Shown here: piece after piece, positions 24,920-31,561 of the stretch | Layout of the letters: each line of letters begins with the position of its first letter | Position numbering within the stretch: position 1 is the first letter of the stretch | Assembly (NCBI GenBank): GCA_045577075.1 | Contig: JAZNHR010000002.1 | Coordinates: 1-64,000, forward strand | Reading direction: 5' to 3' | Source: SIG447 sp045577075 | GTDB taxonomy: Bacteria > Bacillota > Clostridia > UMGS1883 > UMGS1540 | DNA: 64,000 nt | The notes under the pieces: model-generated | Database searches by the model: none | Seen by the model: only the letters and a program-made list of their open reading frames with translations | What the model was told of the DNA's origin: nothing | Made by a program: the position numbers and the translations under genes

Positions 24920-25838
24920 ACCGTTTTGCCTCACGGTTATACGAAATTTCAAGCTCTTTCAAGCGTGCAGAAAGTCGCGCGCGAAGTTCCTTTTCACTTG
25001 TCAATCCATGGGAAAGACCCTTGATTTTCTCCGCAGCCCCTGCCACATCTTCGGCATTTGTAATGGCAGCTATTATTTTCTCTCCCTCAGCCATCGCCGC
25101 ATTATATGCTTCCTGTTGTGGGCGCATTGCATCGTTTTCCGCCGCAATATTTGCCTTTACTTTTTCAAATAGTACAGACAGAAAATTATTGAGAGTGCCC
25201 TCTTCCAGCGTTGGAAGCTCTATCATACCGCTGATTCCGTAGGAAGATTTCGCCGAATACTCCTGCGTAGGCGTAAAGCAAAGATACCGCTTTTCCCCAA
25301 GCATTTGGAAATACGCGCCCAGGTCTGCCGGCTGCCAAACCATTTCTCGTGCCGCCCCCTCGCACATAAGGTCATAAACAGGATTTCCTTCTCTGTCCTT
25401 GTCCTTCGTTGTGTGGAAGATGTAAATTACGTTATGGGTCTTTTTGAGTTCACTGGAGAAGCGTAAAAACTCACTCTTCACAACGCCATACCCCTGAATA
25501 GATATGCCACCACCTTTTTTGCAGGCGGAAGGGTTGTTCCGCATTGCCCAGTCCTTTAGAAGGTCAATAAAAGCCCCTGTTGTGTCTATTGCTACAGTTT
25601 TATACGCCGCAAATGCTGGTGTCTTAATATCCTCCAGAAGTTCTTCGTAGGTTTTTACCATGACTGTGTCACGCCGATGTGCCGGGTTGACACGCTTTAC
25701 GCCTCGGTCAACATCCACCAGAACTACATCCGGTGCCGAAAAAGCCAGCGTCGTCTTACCAACACCCGGTAGACCACTGATAATCATGATGATGTTCTCG
25801 TCCTTGAAACTCATGTTTTCGGGTTTTACGATTGCCAT
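24906..25838 (-). CDS. Sak4-like RecA-fold ATPase (phage recombinase)
   Basis: 310 residues. Walker A SGLPGVGKTTLAF near residue 21, Walker B-type KTVAIDTTGAFI near 82, and a VIYIFHTTKDKD strand near 137 resemble the short RecA/Rad51-related Sak4 single-strand annealing ATPases of phages. The C-terminal ~80 residues are a charged coiled coil specific to this subgroup. It heads the recombination block and overlaps the nuclease gene by 14 bases. SD AGGAGG before ATG 25838. Confidence 0.82.
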   Translation of the reverse strand: MAIVKPENMSFKDENIIMIISGLPGVGKTTLAFSAPDVVLVDVDRGVKRVNPAHRRDTVMVKTYEELLEDIKTPAFAAYKTVAIDTTGAFIDLLKDWAMRNNPSACKKGGGISIQGYGVVKSEFLRFSSELKKTHNVIYIFHTTKDKDREGNPVYDLMCEGAAREMVWQPADLGAYFQMLGEKRYLCFTPTQEYSAKSSYGISGMIELPTLEEGTLNNFLSVLFEKVKANIAAENDAMRPQQEAYNAAMAEGEKIIAAITNAEDVAGAAEKIKGLSHGLTSEKELRARLSARLKELEISYNREAKRYEQK

Positions 25839-25856
25839 TATAAATTCCTCCTTGTT

Positions 25857-26039
25857 TTATCGTTCAGCTTCCATGTAAATATATCCAACCATATCAAATA
25901 CTTCCTCTGCGCTCATACAAAAAACGCAGTGTTCACAATAAATCGTGCCGTCAAAGTCTATGTACCGTTCCCCTTCACAAATGGGATTGCTGCACTTCGT
26001 ACAGTTTAGTACCGTTTTGCTTATTCCCGGCAAAAACAT
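25857..26039 (-). CDS. Small zinc-binding phage protein
   Basis: 60 residues. CTKCSNPICEGERYIDFDG near residue 13 and YCEHCVFCMS near 34 place six cysteines like a treble/ribbon zinc finger. GAGGGG lies six bases before the ATG. It precedes the Sak4-like gene by 18 bases. The plus-strand small RNA promoter begins 20 bases upstream of its start codon. Confidence 0.65.
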   Translation of the reverse strand: MFLPGISKTVLNCTKCSNPICEGERYIDFDGTIYCEHCVFCMSAEEVFDMVGYIYMEAER

Positions 26040-26058
26040 ATAAATCCCCTCGTTTTTC

Positions 26059-26087
26059 TTGACTTTTCGCCCGAATTCTGCTAAAAT
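26059..26087 (+). promoter_or_regulatory. Consensus sigma-A promoter of the plus-strand small RNA
   Basis: TTGACT at 26059-26064, a 17-base spacer and TAAAAT at 26082-26087, reading against the surrounding minus-strand operon. The start point would be near 26094. Confidence 0.75.
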
Positions 26088-26093
26088 AAAGGT

Positions 26094-26155
26094 AGCTGTA
26101 TAGCAGGCTTTCGAGCCACGCTTCGTATTTGTTCGAGCAAATACGAAGCTTTTTT
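26094..26155 (+). ncRNA. Candidate phage small RNA (~62 nt, two hairpins)
   Basis: Directly after the plus-strand promoter, the transcript would contain GGCT-TTCG-AGCC (26106-26117) and a perfect 12-pair hairpin, GCTTCGTATTTG (26120-26131) with CAAATACGAAGC (26138-26149), loop TTCGAG, then CTTTTTT, an intrinsic terminator. No ORF fits in it. It occupies the only sizeable gap (26040-26153) in the early minus-strand operon and overlaps just the stop of the HTH gene. It may regulate phage or host mRNAs, or act as antisense to the operon transcript. Function unknown. Confidence 0.6.
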
Positions 26156-26711
26156 ATTGTGCATATTTCTTTGCCTCGCATAAAATTTCATCCGCTGCTT
26201 CCATAATGCTGCCGGCAAACGCGCCCACAATCTCCCGGTAGTTTTGAATCTCTCCTGGAGAAATCAGCGTAATACACTTTGCATAGTCTCGTATCAGGCT
26301 TACACAGTCAATGGGCAGTCTCTTTTTCTGTTCTTTTGGCATTTCTTGCTTTTCCTCCTTCACGATTTCCTGCCTAAGCTTATACCTGGTAACGGCATTT
26401 TTAATTTGCCCCTCGTCCAGTCCCAGTCTCTCTGCAATCTCTAAATTAGAAAGCCCTTCACCGCAAAGCCGGCGCACGCTGTCCTTTAGTTCCTCTGTCC
26501 ACGTCATTCTCGGCAGCCGCGGCGTCTCTTCTTTTCTCCTCGCCTTCTTTGGTAGCTTCACACCGGAAATCAGACCTTCCTCCTGCAGAATTGTTAAAAT
26601 CTCCTGCTTCGAGCAAACATTTAAATCCGCCAGAATTTCTATCTGGGCGTTTTTGTCTGCCGCTTCCTTGTACATTTGTACAATTTCATGCCTTTCCATG
26701 TACATTTTCAT
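26154..26711 (-). CDS. Phage HTH protein, unknown role
   Basis: 185 residues. The N-terminus (ERHEIVQMYKEAADKNAQIEILADLN) is common in clostridial phage early proteins; a second part near residues 70-112 (LCGEGLSNLEIAERLGLDEGQIKNAVTRYKL) is a helix-turn-helix (partial quotes). The C-terminal ~50 residues are helical. It may regulate early transcription. Start codon ATG 26711 overlaps the preceding TGA; ATG 26705 has better SD spacing. Confidence 0.65.
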   Translation of the reverse strand: MKMYMERHEIVQMYKEAADKNAQIEILADLNVCSKQEILTILQEEGLISGVKLPKKARRKEETPRLPRMTWTEELKDSVRRLCGEGLSNLEIAERLGLDEGQIKNAVTRYKLRQEIVKEEKQEMPKEQKKRLPIDCVSLIRDYAKCITLISPGEIQNYREIVGAFAGSIMEAADEILCEAKKYAQ

Positions 26712-26947
26712 TCTCCCTTCACCATTTCCAAAACCTCTGTAAGTGTCTCTTTGTTCTGGAGCCTCCGAAATACCTCTTCAAACTCTTTATAAACCAAATG
26801 TGCATTGTCACCGCAAATGTCAACGCCAATTTTAACGCCAAGTGCCACAAAGGCTCCAATCACTTTTCCTTGCGGCATTTCCCATTCCGTAAGAATTTGA
26901 ACGTTTTCGCCGTCCTCACATTTTGCCTGTATTAACAAATTTTCCAC
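26708..26947 (-). CDS. Small phage protein, unknown
   Basis: 79 residues with EWEMPQGKVIGAFVALGVKIG near residue 21 and a helical C-terminus (YKEFEEVFRRLQNKETLTEVLE). It is coupled to the HTH gene by a four-base overlap. No family recognised. Confidence 0.5.
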   Translation of the reverse strand: MENLLIQAKCEDGENVQILTEWEMPQGKVIGAFVALGVKIGVDICGDNAHLVYKEFEEVFRRLQNKETLTEVLEMVKGE

Positions 26948-26952
26948 CTTTT

Positions 26953-27249
26953 TTATTCTCCCTTCATCACCGGCACCACAAGCCTATCATACGGCCATAT
27001 ATCCGCCGACTGCATGCCGTTCATTCTTCGCACTTCCGAAATCCACTTGTCTGCCCTGCCATACCCCACATCCTCCCAGATGCTCCAAAGGGTATCGCCT
27101 TCGCGCACCACCACTTCCATGGTGGTATACTCCACACTTGCAGCTCGCACGAAAGATGTGACAATGCACACCGCTGCAAACACCGCAAGGCAAACATACC
27201 ACATCCGCCTTCGCTTCCTGCCCTTAATTTTGCATTTTGCATTCTGCAT
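26953..27249 (-). CDS. LysM/YneA-like membrane-anchored protein in the early operon
   Basis: 98 residues: a basic start (KCKIKGRKRRR), one membrane helix (WYVCLAVFAAVCIVTSFVRA, residues ~17-36) and an extracytoplasmic LysM-like module (VVREGDTLWSIWEDVG near 47, WPYDRLVVPV at the end). YneA of Bacillus has this build and blocks cell division during SOS. A phage version expressed early could delay division or bind the wall; this is inference. The start lies in a TGCAAAATGCAAAAT-type near-repeat, and the SD GGAGG is 12 bases upstream, so the exact start is uncertain. Confidence 0.7.
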   Translation of the reverse strand: MQNAKCKIKGRKRRRMWYVCLAVFAAVCIVTSFVRAASVEYTTMEVVVREGDTLWSIWEDVGYGRADKWISEVRRMNGMQSADIWPYDRLVVPVMKGE

Positions 27250-27272
27250 TTTACATTTAATCCTCCTTCCCC

Positions 27273-27551
27273 TTACCCAAATAACGCCTTATGCTTCTTA
27301 TACCGCATTTCCAAATCCTTCACGTCAATCCCCCAGAGCTCATACGCGACCTTTGTATTAACCGCATATCGTGTCGGGCAAAACAGACCAAGCTCCTTCA
27401 TCTTTGCCCGCACCGGCTTTTTAAGATTTGTCACCGTACTGTTCGAAATGCCACCGAAAAGCGTCTTAATATCCTCCCCAGAAAGCTCTGGCGTTTCGTA
27501 GTAGAGCCGAAGCGCCGTTTCAATGTTCTGTACCTTAAATGTTCTTTGCAT
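27273..27551 (-). CDS. Small phage protein, possible DNA-binding
   Basis: 92 residues from ATG 27551, eight bases after GGAGG (the ATG at 27566 overlaps that SD). SGEDIKTLFGGISNSTVTNLK near residue 24 has helix-turn-helix character, and KVAYELWGIDVKDLEMRYKKHKAL closes the chain. Short proteins of this type occur in early operons of Clostridia phages. Function unknown. Confidence 0.6.
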   Translation of the reverse strand: MQRTFKVQNIETALRLYYETPELSGEDIKTLFGGISNSTVTNLKKPVRAKMKELGLFCPTRYAVNTKVAYELWGIDVKDLEMRYKKHKALFG

Positions 27552-27852
27552 TTGTTTTGCCTCCATTTCTTGTTAAATTACTTTCTCCGCGCTCTGCCAC
27601 AATGCCATTAAACATTGTTTCGACAAGTGCCTGCAGTTCTTCCACGTTCTTATATGCCGCAGCTACATAATCAAGCAAAATATCAACCGCGAGGTTTATC
27701 TGCTCCATTTGATATTCCTGCGTCGCGTTTACGCATTGAAATTCCGAAAGCCTGTTGAACGCATCATTCGTTATGCGGCGGAGTTTATGCACCTTATCTT
27801 GCAAATCGTTCACTTGCGAGTCCGCCTCAAAAATCGCGTCTCTGGTTGTCAT
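27535..27852 (-). CDS. Coiled-coil phage protein, unknown
   Basis: 105 residues, mostly helical (SQVNDLQDKVHKLRRITNDAF near residue 12). GGAGGTG precedes ATG 27852. It is the first early gene to the left of the inserted plus-strand gene at 27933-28304, and overlaps the next gene by 17 bases. No family recognised. Confidence 0.55.
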   Translation of the reverse strand: MTTRDAIFEADSQVNDLQDKVHKLRRITNDAFNRLSEFQCVNATQEYQMEQINLAVDILLDYVAAAYKNVEELQALVETMFNGIVAERGESNLTRNGGKTNAKNI

Positions 27853-27876
27853 AAAAACACCTCCTTCCTTTATTTC

Positions 27877-27905
27877 TTGCGATTCACTCCAAACAATGGT
27901 ATAAT
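27877..27905 (+). promoter_or_regulatory. Consensus promoter of the plus-strand membrane protein gene
   Basis: TTGCGA (27877-27882), 17 bases, TATAAT (27900-27905). The first ATG with an SD (GGAGG, eight bases before) is at 27933, so the mRNA leader is about 20 bases. The promoter does not depend on the phage switch region. Confidence 0.75.
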
Positions 27906-27932
27906 GTCAAAAACTGAATGGAGGTTACTGCA

Positions 27933-28304
27933 ATGACATACTTTGATATTTTCATAAGCAAAGCAGGCTATAAACTTTTGAAACAATTTAAGCGCTCCCC
28001 AATAAAAACCGATGGTTATTCAACACCGGAAAGCCAACTTCAAGAACTCCACTTTATAAAGCAAGACCTAAGGCCTGTGGATAAAACTCGCCTGGCACTT
28101 CCTGCCGGTACATTTTCGATTACGCAAGAAGGTCTTAATTACATTGAGTGGAGAAAAACTCGCTCCAGAGAGCTTTGGCTGAAAAACGCATGGATTCCCA
28201 TCGTTGTATCTTTCGTCACAACCTTAATAACCAATTACATACTGCCGCTGCTACCGCAGATACTACAATGGATATCCAGTTTTCTCTCAAAATTTTCTTC
28301 ATAA
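27933..28304 (+). CDS. Winged-helix-like, tail-anchored membrane protein (moron candidate)
   Basis: 123 residues from ATG 27933. The first ~80 residues (YFDIFISKAGYKLLKQFKRS, then FSITQEGLNYIEW near 70) look like a small winged-helix fold; a basic stretch is followed by one C-terminal membrane helix (IPIVVSFVTTLITNYILPLL, residues ~87-106). The gene has its own promoter and faces the lytic operon, lying between cro and the rest of the early genes, so it can be expressed in the lysogen while lytic transcription would read its antisense strand. Superinfection exclusion or another lysogen-fitness role is a reasonable guess; no named family is recognised. Confidence 0.6.
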   Translation: MTYFDIFISKAGYKLLKQFKRSPIKTDGYSTPESQLQELHFIKQDLRPVDKTRLALPAGTFSITQEGLNYIEWRKTRSRELWLKNAWIPIVVSFVTTLITNYILPLLPQILQWISSFLSKFSS

Positions 28305-28350
28305 ACTCATCCCCCTTGCTTGCTTCTTTTTGTTTCTGTTTCGACACATT

Positions 28351-28566
28351 TTAGATTAAAAAAAGTTGGTCTTGTGGAACACCCAAATACTCTGCCAACT
28401 TCGTCCCCTGTGTAGCTGAAAAGTCGGAATAGCCTTTGATCTTTTCTTTATATGTGCGTGGGCTGATTCCAAGGACTTCTGCGCAATCTTCGGGCCTTTT
28501 CTTTGCAAGCCTTTCATAGGCAGATATTGCATAATACTCCGGATGCTGCTTTTCTCTTTTCTTCAT
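28351..28566 (-). CDS. Cro-like XRE-type HTH regulator
   Basis: 71 residues. AISAYERLAKKRPEDCAEVLGIS near residue 13, then KGYSDFSATQGTKLAEYLGVPQDQLF, fit a small XRE/Cro-type helix-turn-helix protein with a somewhat degenerate recognition part. It is the first gene transcribed leftward from the switch region and faces the repressor gene, as cro does. SD AGGAGG before ATG 28566. Confidence 0.75.
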   Translation of the reverse strand: MKKREKQHPEYYAISAYERLAKKRPEDCAEVLGISPRTYKEKIKGYSDFSATQGTKLAEYLGVPQDQLFLI

Positions 28567-28722
28567 ATCTTTCCTCCTTATTTGTTTTATTGTGTCGTTT
28601 CCGACACTTATATACTAACACACATTATTGTTCTTGTCAACACATTTTTGAAAAATATTTCAAAAAAATGTTGCGTAACCGACAAGAATGTGTTATTATA
28701 TAACTGAAAGTGAGGGTTCTAG
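28567..28722. promoter_or_regulatory. Lysis-lysogeny switch: divergent promoters and operators
   Basis: Leftward promoter: TTGACA (complement of 28635-28640), 17 bases, TAGTAT (complement of 28612-28617). Rightward repressor promoter: TTGCGT (28671-28676), 17 bases, TATTAT (28694-28699). Operator candidates are the palindrome GTGTCG-TTT-CCGACAC (about 28592-28607) and an inverted pair sharing TTCTTGTC: one copy at 28631-28638, the reverse copy (GACAAGAA) at 28681-28688. The operators overlap both promoters, as in lambdoid switches. Confidence 0.7.
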
Positions 28723-29400
28723 ATGGGAATTTTACAAGAAAGAATGCGCCAATTACGTAAGCAAAACCACCTAACACAAGAACAGCTTGCCCAAAAACTG
28801 CGTAAGCAATATAACTTAAAAACAGACCGTGTTATGATAAGTAAATGGGAGACGGGATTTCAAACACCTGGAATATACTCTATATCCTGTATGGCGAATA
28901 TTTTCGGTGTCTCACTGGATTACTTGAATGGGAAAGACAATTCTGCACAATCTTCTGCCGCAACATCCGCACTCCCCTCCCCTGTCGAGATGGAAGCTTA
29001 CGGCTTACGCTCAATAACAATGAAGAAATTTCCCATGCTTGGTGAAATCGCCTGCGGAGAGCCGATATACTGTAATCAAGATTATGAAACGTTTATAGAA
29101 GCAAGTGCGAATATAAAAGCGGATTTTTGCTTGGAAGCAAAAGGCGACAGCATGATAAACGCTCGCATTTTCAACGGGGATATTGTTTTCATACGCGCAC
29201 AAAATGACGTAGAGAACGGCGAAATTGCCGCCGTAGTTATAGATGACACCGCAACACTAAAGCGCGTTTACAAGCATCAAAACAGCCTTGAGCTTCGCGC
29301 GGAAAACCCTATGCATAAACCCATCAATCTGGAAGGGGTCGAAATGGAAACCGTGCGCATTTTAGGGAAAGCTGTTGCTTTTCAGAGTAACATCATTTAA
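28723..29400 (+). CDS. Phage repressor, XRE HTH plus S24 (LexA-like) peptidase
   Basis: 225 residues. The N-terminal XRE domain is RMRQLRKQNHLTQEQLAQKL; the C-terminal S24 domain has GDSMINARI with catalytic Ser143 and ATLKRV with catalytic Lys180. The self-cleavage site is most likely Cys111-Gly112 in LGEIACGEPI, a UmuD-type Cys-Gly instead of the usual Ala-Gly. RecA-stimulated cleavage on DNA damage would induce the prophage. It is expressed rightward from the switch promoter. Confidence 0.9.
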   Translation: MGILQERMRQLRKQNHLTQEQLAQKLRKQYNLKTDRVMISKWETGFQTPGIYSISCMANIFGVSLDYLNGKDNSAQSSAATSALPSPVEMEAYGLRSITMKKFPMLGEIACGEPIYCNQDYETFIEASANIKADFCLEAKGDSMINARIFNGDIVFIRAQNDVENGEIAAVVIDDTATLKRVYKHQNSLELRAENPMHKPINLEGVEMETVRILGKAVAFQSNII

Positions 29401-29450
29401 CATATCAAACAAAATCCCCCTAAACGGGGTGAAATAAACAGGAGGAAAAA

Positions 29451-29912
29451 ATGGGCTTGTTTGATTTCTTACTTGGCAACTCAAAAGAAAAACAGCACGC
29501 ACAAATGATGGCACCGCAATGGTTAAAAATTGTCGAAGATTCCGTTCGGCTTGTCAACACAACCACAAACCCAGCGGTATTCTTTTTCCGCTACAATTTA
29601 ATGGTTGAACATCTCGAAAAGCTCACGCAAATTGAGCATCTTGTTCGTTTTTCGGGGACACGGCCAAGCGCACAGTTGTCCAAGGTAACGTCGGAAAGAA
29701 ACTATCAGACATCGCTTTTTATTAAACGTTCTCACGAAAAAATGATGCATGAAACCCGTTTGCTCAAAACCGAGCGGGGAAAACTGAATAAAATTGAAAC
29801 GTTCTTTAAGAGCATGGATTCATACAATACATATCTTTCTGCAAGCAACCGGGCCATGCTGGACAAAATGAAATTTAATAGCAAAAATCAAGTACGGGAA
29901 AACACCGTATAA
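29451..29912 (+). CDS. Unknown protein in the lysogeny region
   Basis: 153 residues. It opens MGLFDFLLGNSKEKQ and is then helical and charged (AVFFFRYNLMVEHLEKLTQIEHL near residue 43). ACAGGAGG precedes the ATG. It is co-directional with the repressor and integrase and lies between them, so it is probably expressed in the lysogen. Similar proteins occur at this place in other Firmicutes prophages, but no function is known. Confidence 0.6.
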   Translation: MGLFDFLLGNSKEKQHAQMMAPQWLKIVEDSVRLVNTTTNPAVFFFRYNLMVEHLEKLTQIEHLVRFSGTRPSAQLSKVTSERNYQTSLFIKRSHEKMMHETRLLKTERGKLNKIETFFKSMDSYNTYLSASNRAMLDKMKFNSKNQVRENTV

Positions 29913-29929
29913 CTTAAAGAGGGAGAAAA

Positions 29930-30016
29930 ATAAAATTAGATGCAAACGATGTAAAAACCCTAACCGAATGCCGTAATGAACTTGCCGAAATGATTGGCGA
30001 AAAGAAACGTAAATAG
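29930..30016 (+). CDS. Micro-ORF with ATA in place of the start codon
   Basis: A 28-codon frame (IKLDANDVKTLTECRNELAE..., ending GEKKRK and TAG) follows GAGGGAG by four bases, but its first codon is ATA. It is helical and charged and looks like a small phage gene whose ATG has mutated, or a very weakly started one. It sits between the unknown gene and the integrase leader. Confidence 0.3.
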   Translation: MKLDANDVKTLTECRNELAEMIGEKKRK

Positions 30017-30017
30017 A

Positions 30018-30094
30018 AAGAGGCCCCGGCACGCCAATGCCGAGACCTCCGAGGATAGGTATATAATACACTACCACACACAGTATGTATTATA
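30018..30094 (+). promoter_or_regulatory. Integrase leader: hairpin and TATAATACA dyad
   Basis: A GAGG...CGGCA / TGCCG...CCTC hairpin (about 30020-30050) is followed by TATAATACA (30062-30070) and its inverted copy TGTATTATA (30086-30094), 15 bases apart. TATAAT elements inside the dyad could serve as -10 boxes. The dyad may bind the integrase, an excisionase or a regulator. The integrase start follows at 30135 with AAAGGTG. Confidence 0.45.
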
Positions 30095-30134
30095 TCACCT
30101 TGTCCGCAAAAAAGCAAGGAAAAAGGTGAAAAAT

Positions 30135-31283
30135 ATGCCAATTACTAAAATTGACGGCAAAAAGAAAAATGGAAAACAAGGCTACCGTGTCCGGGTAAAT
30201 TATACGGATGCATACGGAAAAGCCCGGCAGATTGAGCGCACCGCCTACGGCTCCGAAGAAGCCAAAGAAATGGAGCAGCAGCTTCGGCTGCAAACCAAAG
30301 AGGTCAATTCCTCCGCCATAACGCTGGATGCTCTCGCCGAGCGGTACTATACAAACCAGAAAAACGAAATTCGGGAAAGCTCTCTCGCCAACGCGAAAGG
30401 CATTTTCCGCCGCGAAATCTCCCCATACCTCGGGAAGCTTCGTATAGATAAGCTATCGGTGCAAGTGTTGGAGGACTGGAAGAACACCATAAACGAAAAG
30501 GGCTTTTCCATCATCACCCGAAAAAACATTTATAAAACCTTTCGGGCAATCTTAAACTACGCCGTGCGCATTGACCTTCTTGCAAAAAATCCCCTCGACC
30601 GCGTCGGGAATTTTAAGGATGCATACGAAAAGAAGGACGTGCTGCAGTATTATACCGAAGAGCAATTCCTCCGGTTTATTTCCGCCGCCTATGATGATGC
30701 GCAGGAAACGGGCGATATGCGATATTACACCTTCTTCTCCACGCTCTTTTATACTGGCGCACGCAAAGGAGAAGCAAACGCCCTTGTCTGGACGGACCTT
30801 GACGGCGATATACTGCATATCGGCAAAAACGTGGTGCAAAAGCTGAAGGGCGGCGATAGAGTGACTCCGCCCAAGAATAAATCCTCTGACCGTACATTGC
30901 AGGTCCCCGCACCTCTCATGTACGTTTTTGAACTTCAAAAGGCTTGGCAGAAGAAAAACAGCATATACTCTCCCCACGCTAAAATCTGCGGTGCCACAAA
31001 CTTCCTTCGAGATACCAGTATCGAAAATAAAAATAAGCAATACGCAGCAGCGGCAGGTCTTCCGAAGATACGCATACACGACTTCCGCCATTCCCACGCT
31101 TCGCTCCTTGCAAACGAGGGAATAAACATTCAGGAGGTCGCCCGCCGTCTCGGGCATTCCAAAATAGAAATGACATGGAATACCTATTCGCACCTTTACC
31201 CCCGCGAAGAGGAAAGAGCCGTAAAGATACTGGATAAGGTGCGGCTTCCGGGCATGAAAAACACCCCCGAAGATGCGGCGTAA
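30135..31283 (+). CDS. int: Phage tyrosine integrase
   Basis: 382 residues from ATG 30135 (AAAGGTG six bases before); the frame is open upstream but without an SD. An N-terminal AP2-like arm-binding part (GYRVRVNYTDAYGKARQ) and a core-binding part (residues ~65-155) precede the catalytic domain with Arg210 (YTGARKGEA), His315-Arg318 (HDFRHSH), His341 (RLGHSKIEMT) and Tyr351 (NTYSHLYP). All catalytic residues are present, so it should be active. It ends ~145 bases before the putative attR, the usual distance. Confidence 0.93.
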   Translation: MPITKIDGKKKNGKQGYRVRVNYTDAYGKARQIERTAYGSEEAKEMEQQLRLQTKEVNSSAITLDALAERYYTNQKNEIRESSLANAKGIFRREISPYLGKLRIDKLSVQVLEDWKNTINEKGFSIITRKNIYKTFRAILNYAVRIDLLAKNPLDRVGNFKDAYEKKDVLQYYTEEQFLRFISAAYDDAQETGDMRYYTFFSTLFYTGARKGEANALVWTDLDGDILHIGKNVVQKLKGGDRVTPPKNKSSDRTLQVPAPLMYVFELQKAWQKKNSIYSPHAKICGATNFLRDTSIENKNKQYAAAAGLPKIRIHDFRHSHASLLANEGINIQEVARRLGHSKIEMTWNTYSHLYPREEERAVKILDKVRLPGMKNTPEDAA

Positions 31284-31362
31284 AAATCCCCGAAAAATCC
31301 CCGAATTATTTTATAACTGCAAAATTGGGTGTATTTTTTGGTAAAATACAAAAATAGAAGAC

Positions 31363-31386
31363 GCCGTATTTACGGCATTTTTACAA
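31363..31386 (+). terminator. Weak terminator after int
   Basis: GCCGTA-TT-TACGGC followed by ATTTTTAC at about 31363-31382. The stem is short. The remaining 31284-31427 stretch is AT-rich and likely holds integrase arm sites; no gene is seen. Confidence 0.4.
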
Positions 31387-31425
31387 GATTATACTTTGTT
31401 TTATTTTTTGGTGTTGACAAATTTT

Positions 31426-31445
31426 CATTCCTACTGTCTCTACCA
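31426..31445 (+). other. Putative attR: tmRNA 3'-end-like sequence
   Basis: TCATTCCTACTGTCTCTACC plus a final A resembles the end of a tmRNA T arm and acceptor (pattern TTCGATTCCC...GTCTCCACCA). It is followed at once by a perfect terminator, as a tmRNA gene would be. Integrases of this type often use the 3' end of ssrA or a tRNA. The intact gene and attL would lie left of the window, so the identity of the core cannot be checked here. The nearby tRNA-Lys is on the other strand, with its 3' end facing the prophage, and is intact without a visible duplicate. Confidence 0.4.
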
Positions 31446-31449
31446 AAAA

Positions 31450-31478
31450 GGAAGTTTCACATAGAAACTTCCTTTTTT
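31450..31478 (+). terminator. Intrinsic terminator next to attR
   Basis: GGAAGTTTC (31450-31458), loop ACATA, GAAACTTCC (31464-31472), then TTTTTT. It probably ended the original host transcript (tmRNA or similar) before integration, and now could stop plus-strand transcription from the prophage. Confidence 0.8.
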
Positions 31479-31519
31479 ATATTATGTGCAATAGACTAAA
31501 GAATGGCTTTATTTGAAAA

Positions 31520-31556
31520 TAAAAAAAACGCCGTAACCCCGAAGGGTACAGCGTTT
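31520..31556 (-). terminator. Terminator of tRNA-Lys
   Basis: Minus strand: AACGCTGTACCC, loop TTCG, GGGTTACGGCGTT, then TTTTTTTT. One bulge in the stem. It begins 5-6 bases after the tRNA CCA end. Confidence 0.85.
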
Positions 31557-31561
31557 TCTAG

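Noticed and set aside
25975..26181. 68-codon minus-strand ORF across the sRNA region
   Set aside because: It overlaps the better supported 60-codon zinc-finger gene, which has an SD; composition is not gene-like and it reads through the sRNA terminator stem.
29994..30134. Longer integrase start (47 extra codons)
   Set aside because: The extension covers the leader hairpin and dyad and has no SD, while ATG 30135 has AAAGGTG.
1..31283. Amber (TAG) recoding of the whole phage
   Set aside because: Several phage genes end properly at TAG (e.g. 899, 8251, 11354), with the next gene starting at once; only the gene at 18341-18703 suggests readthrough.
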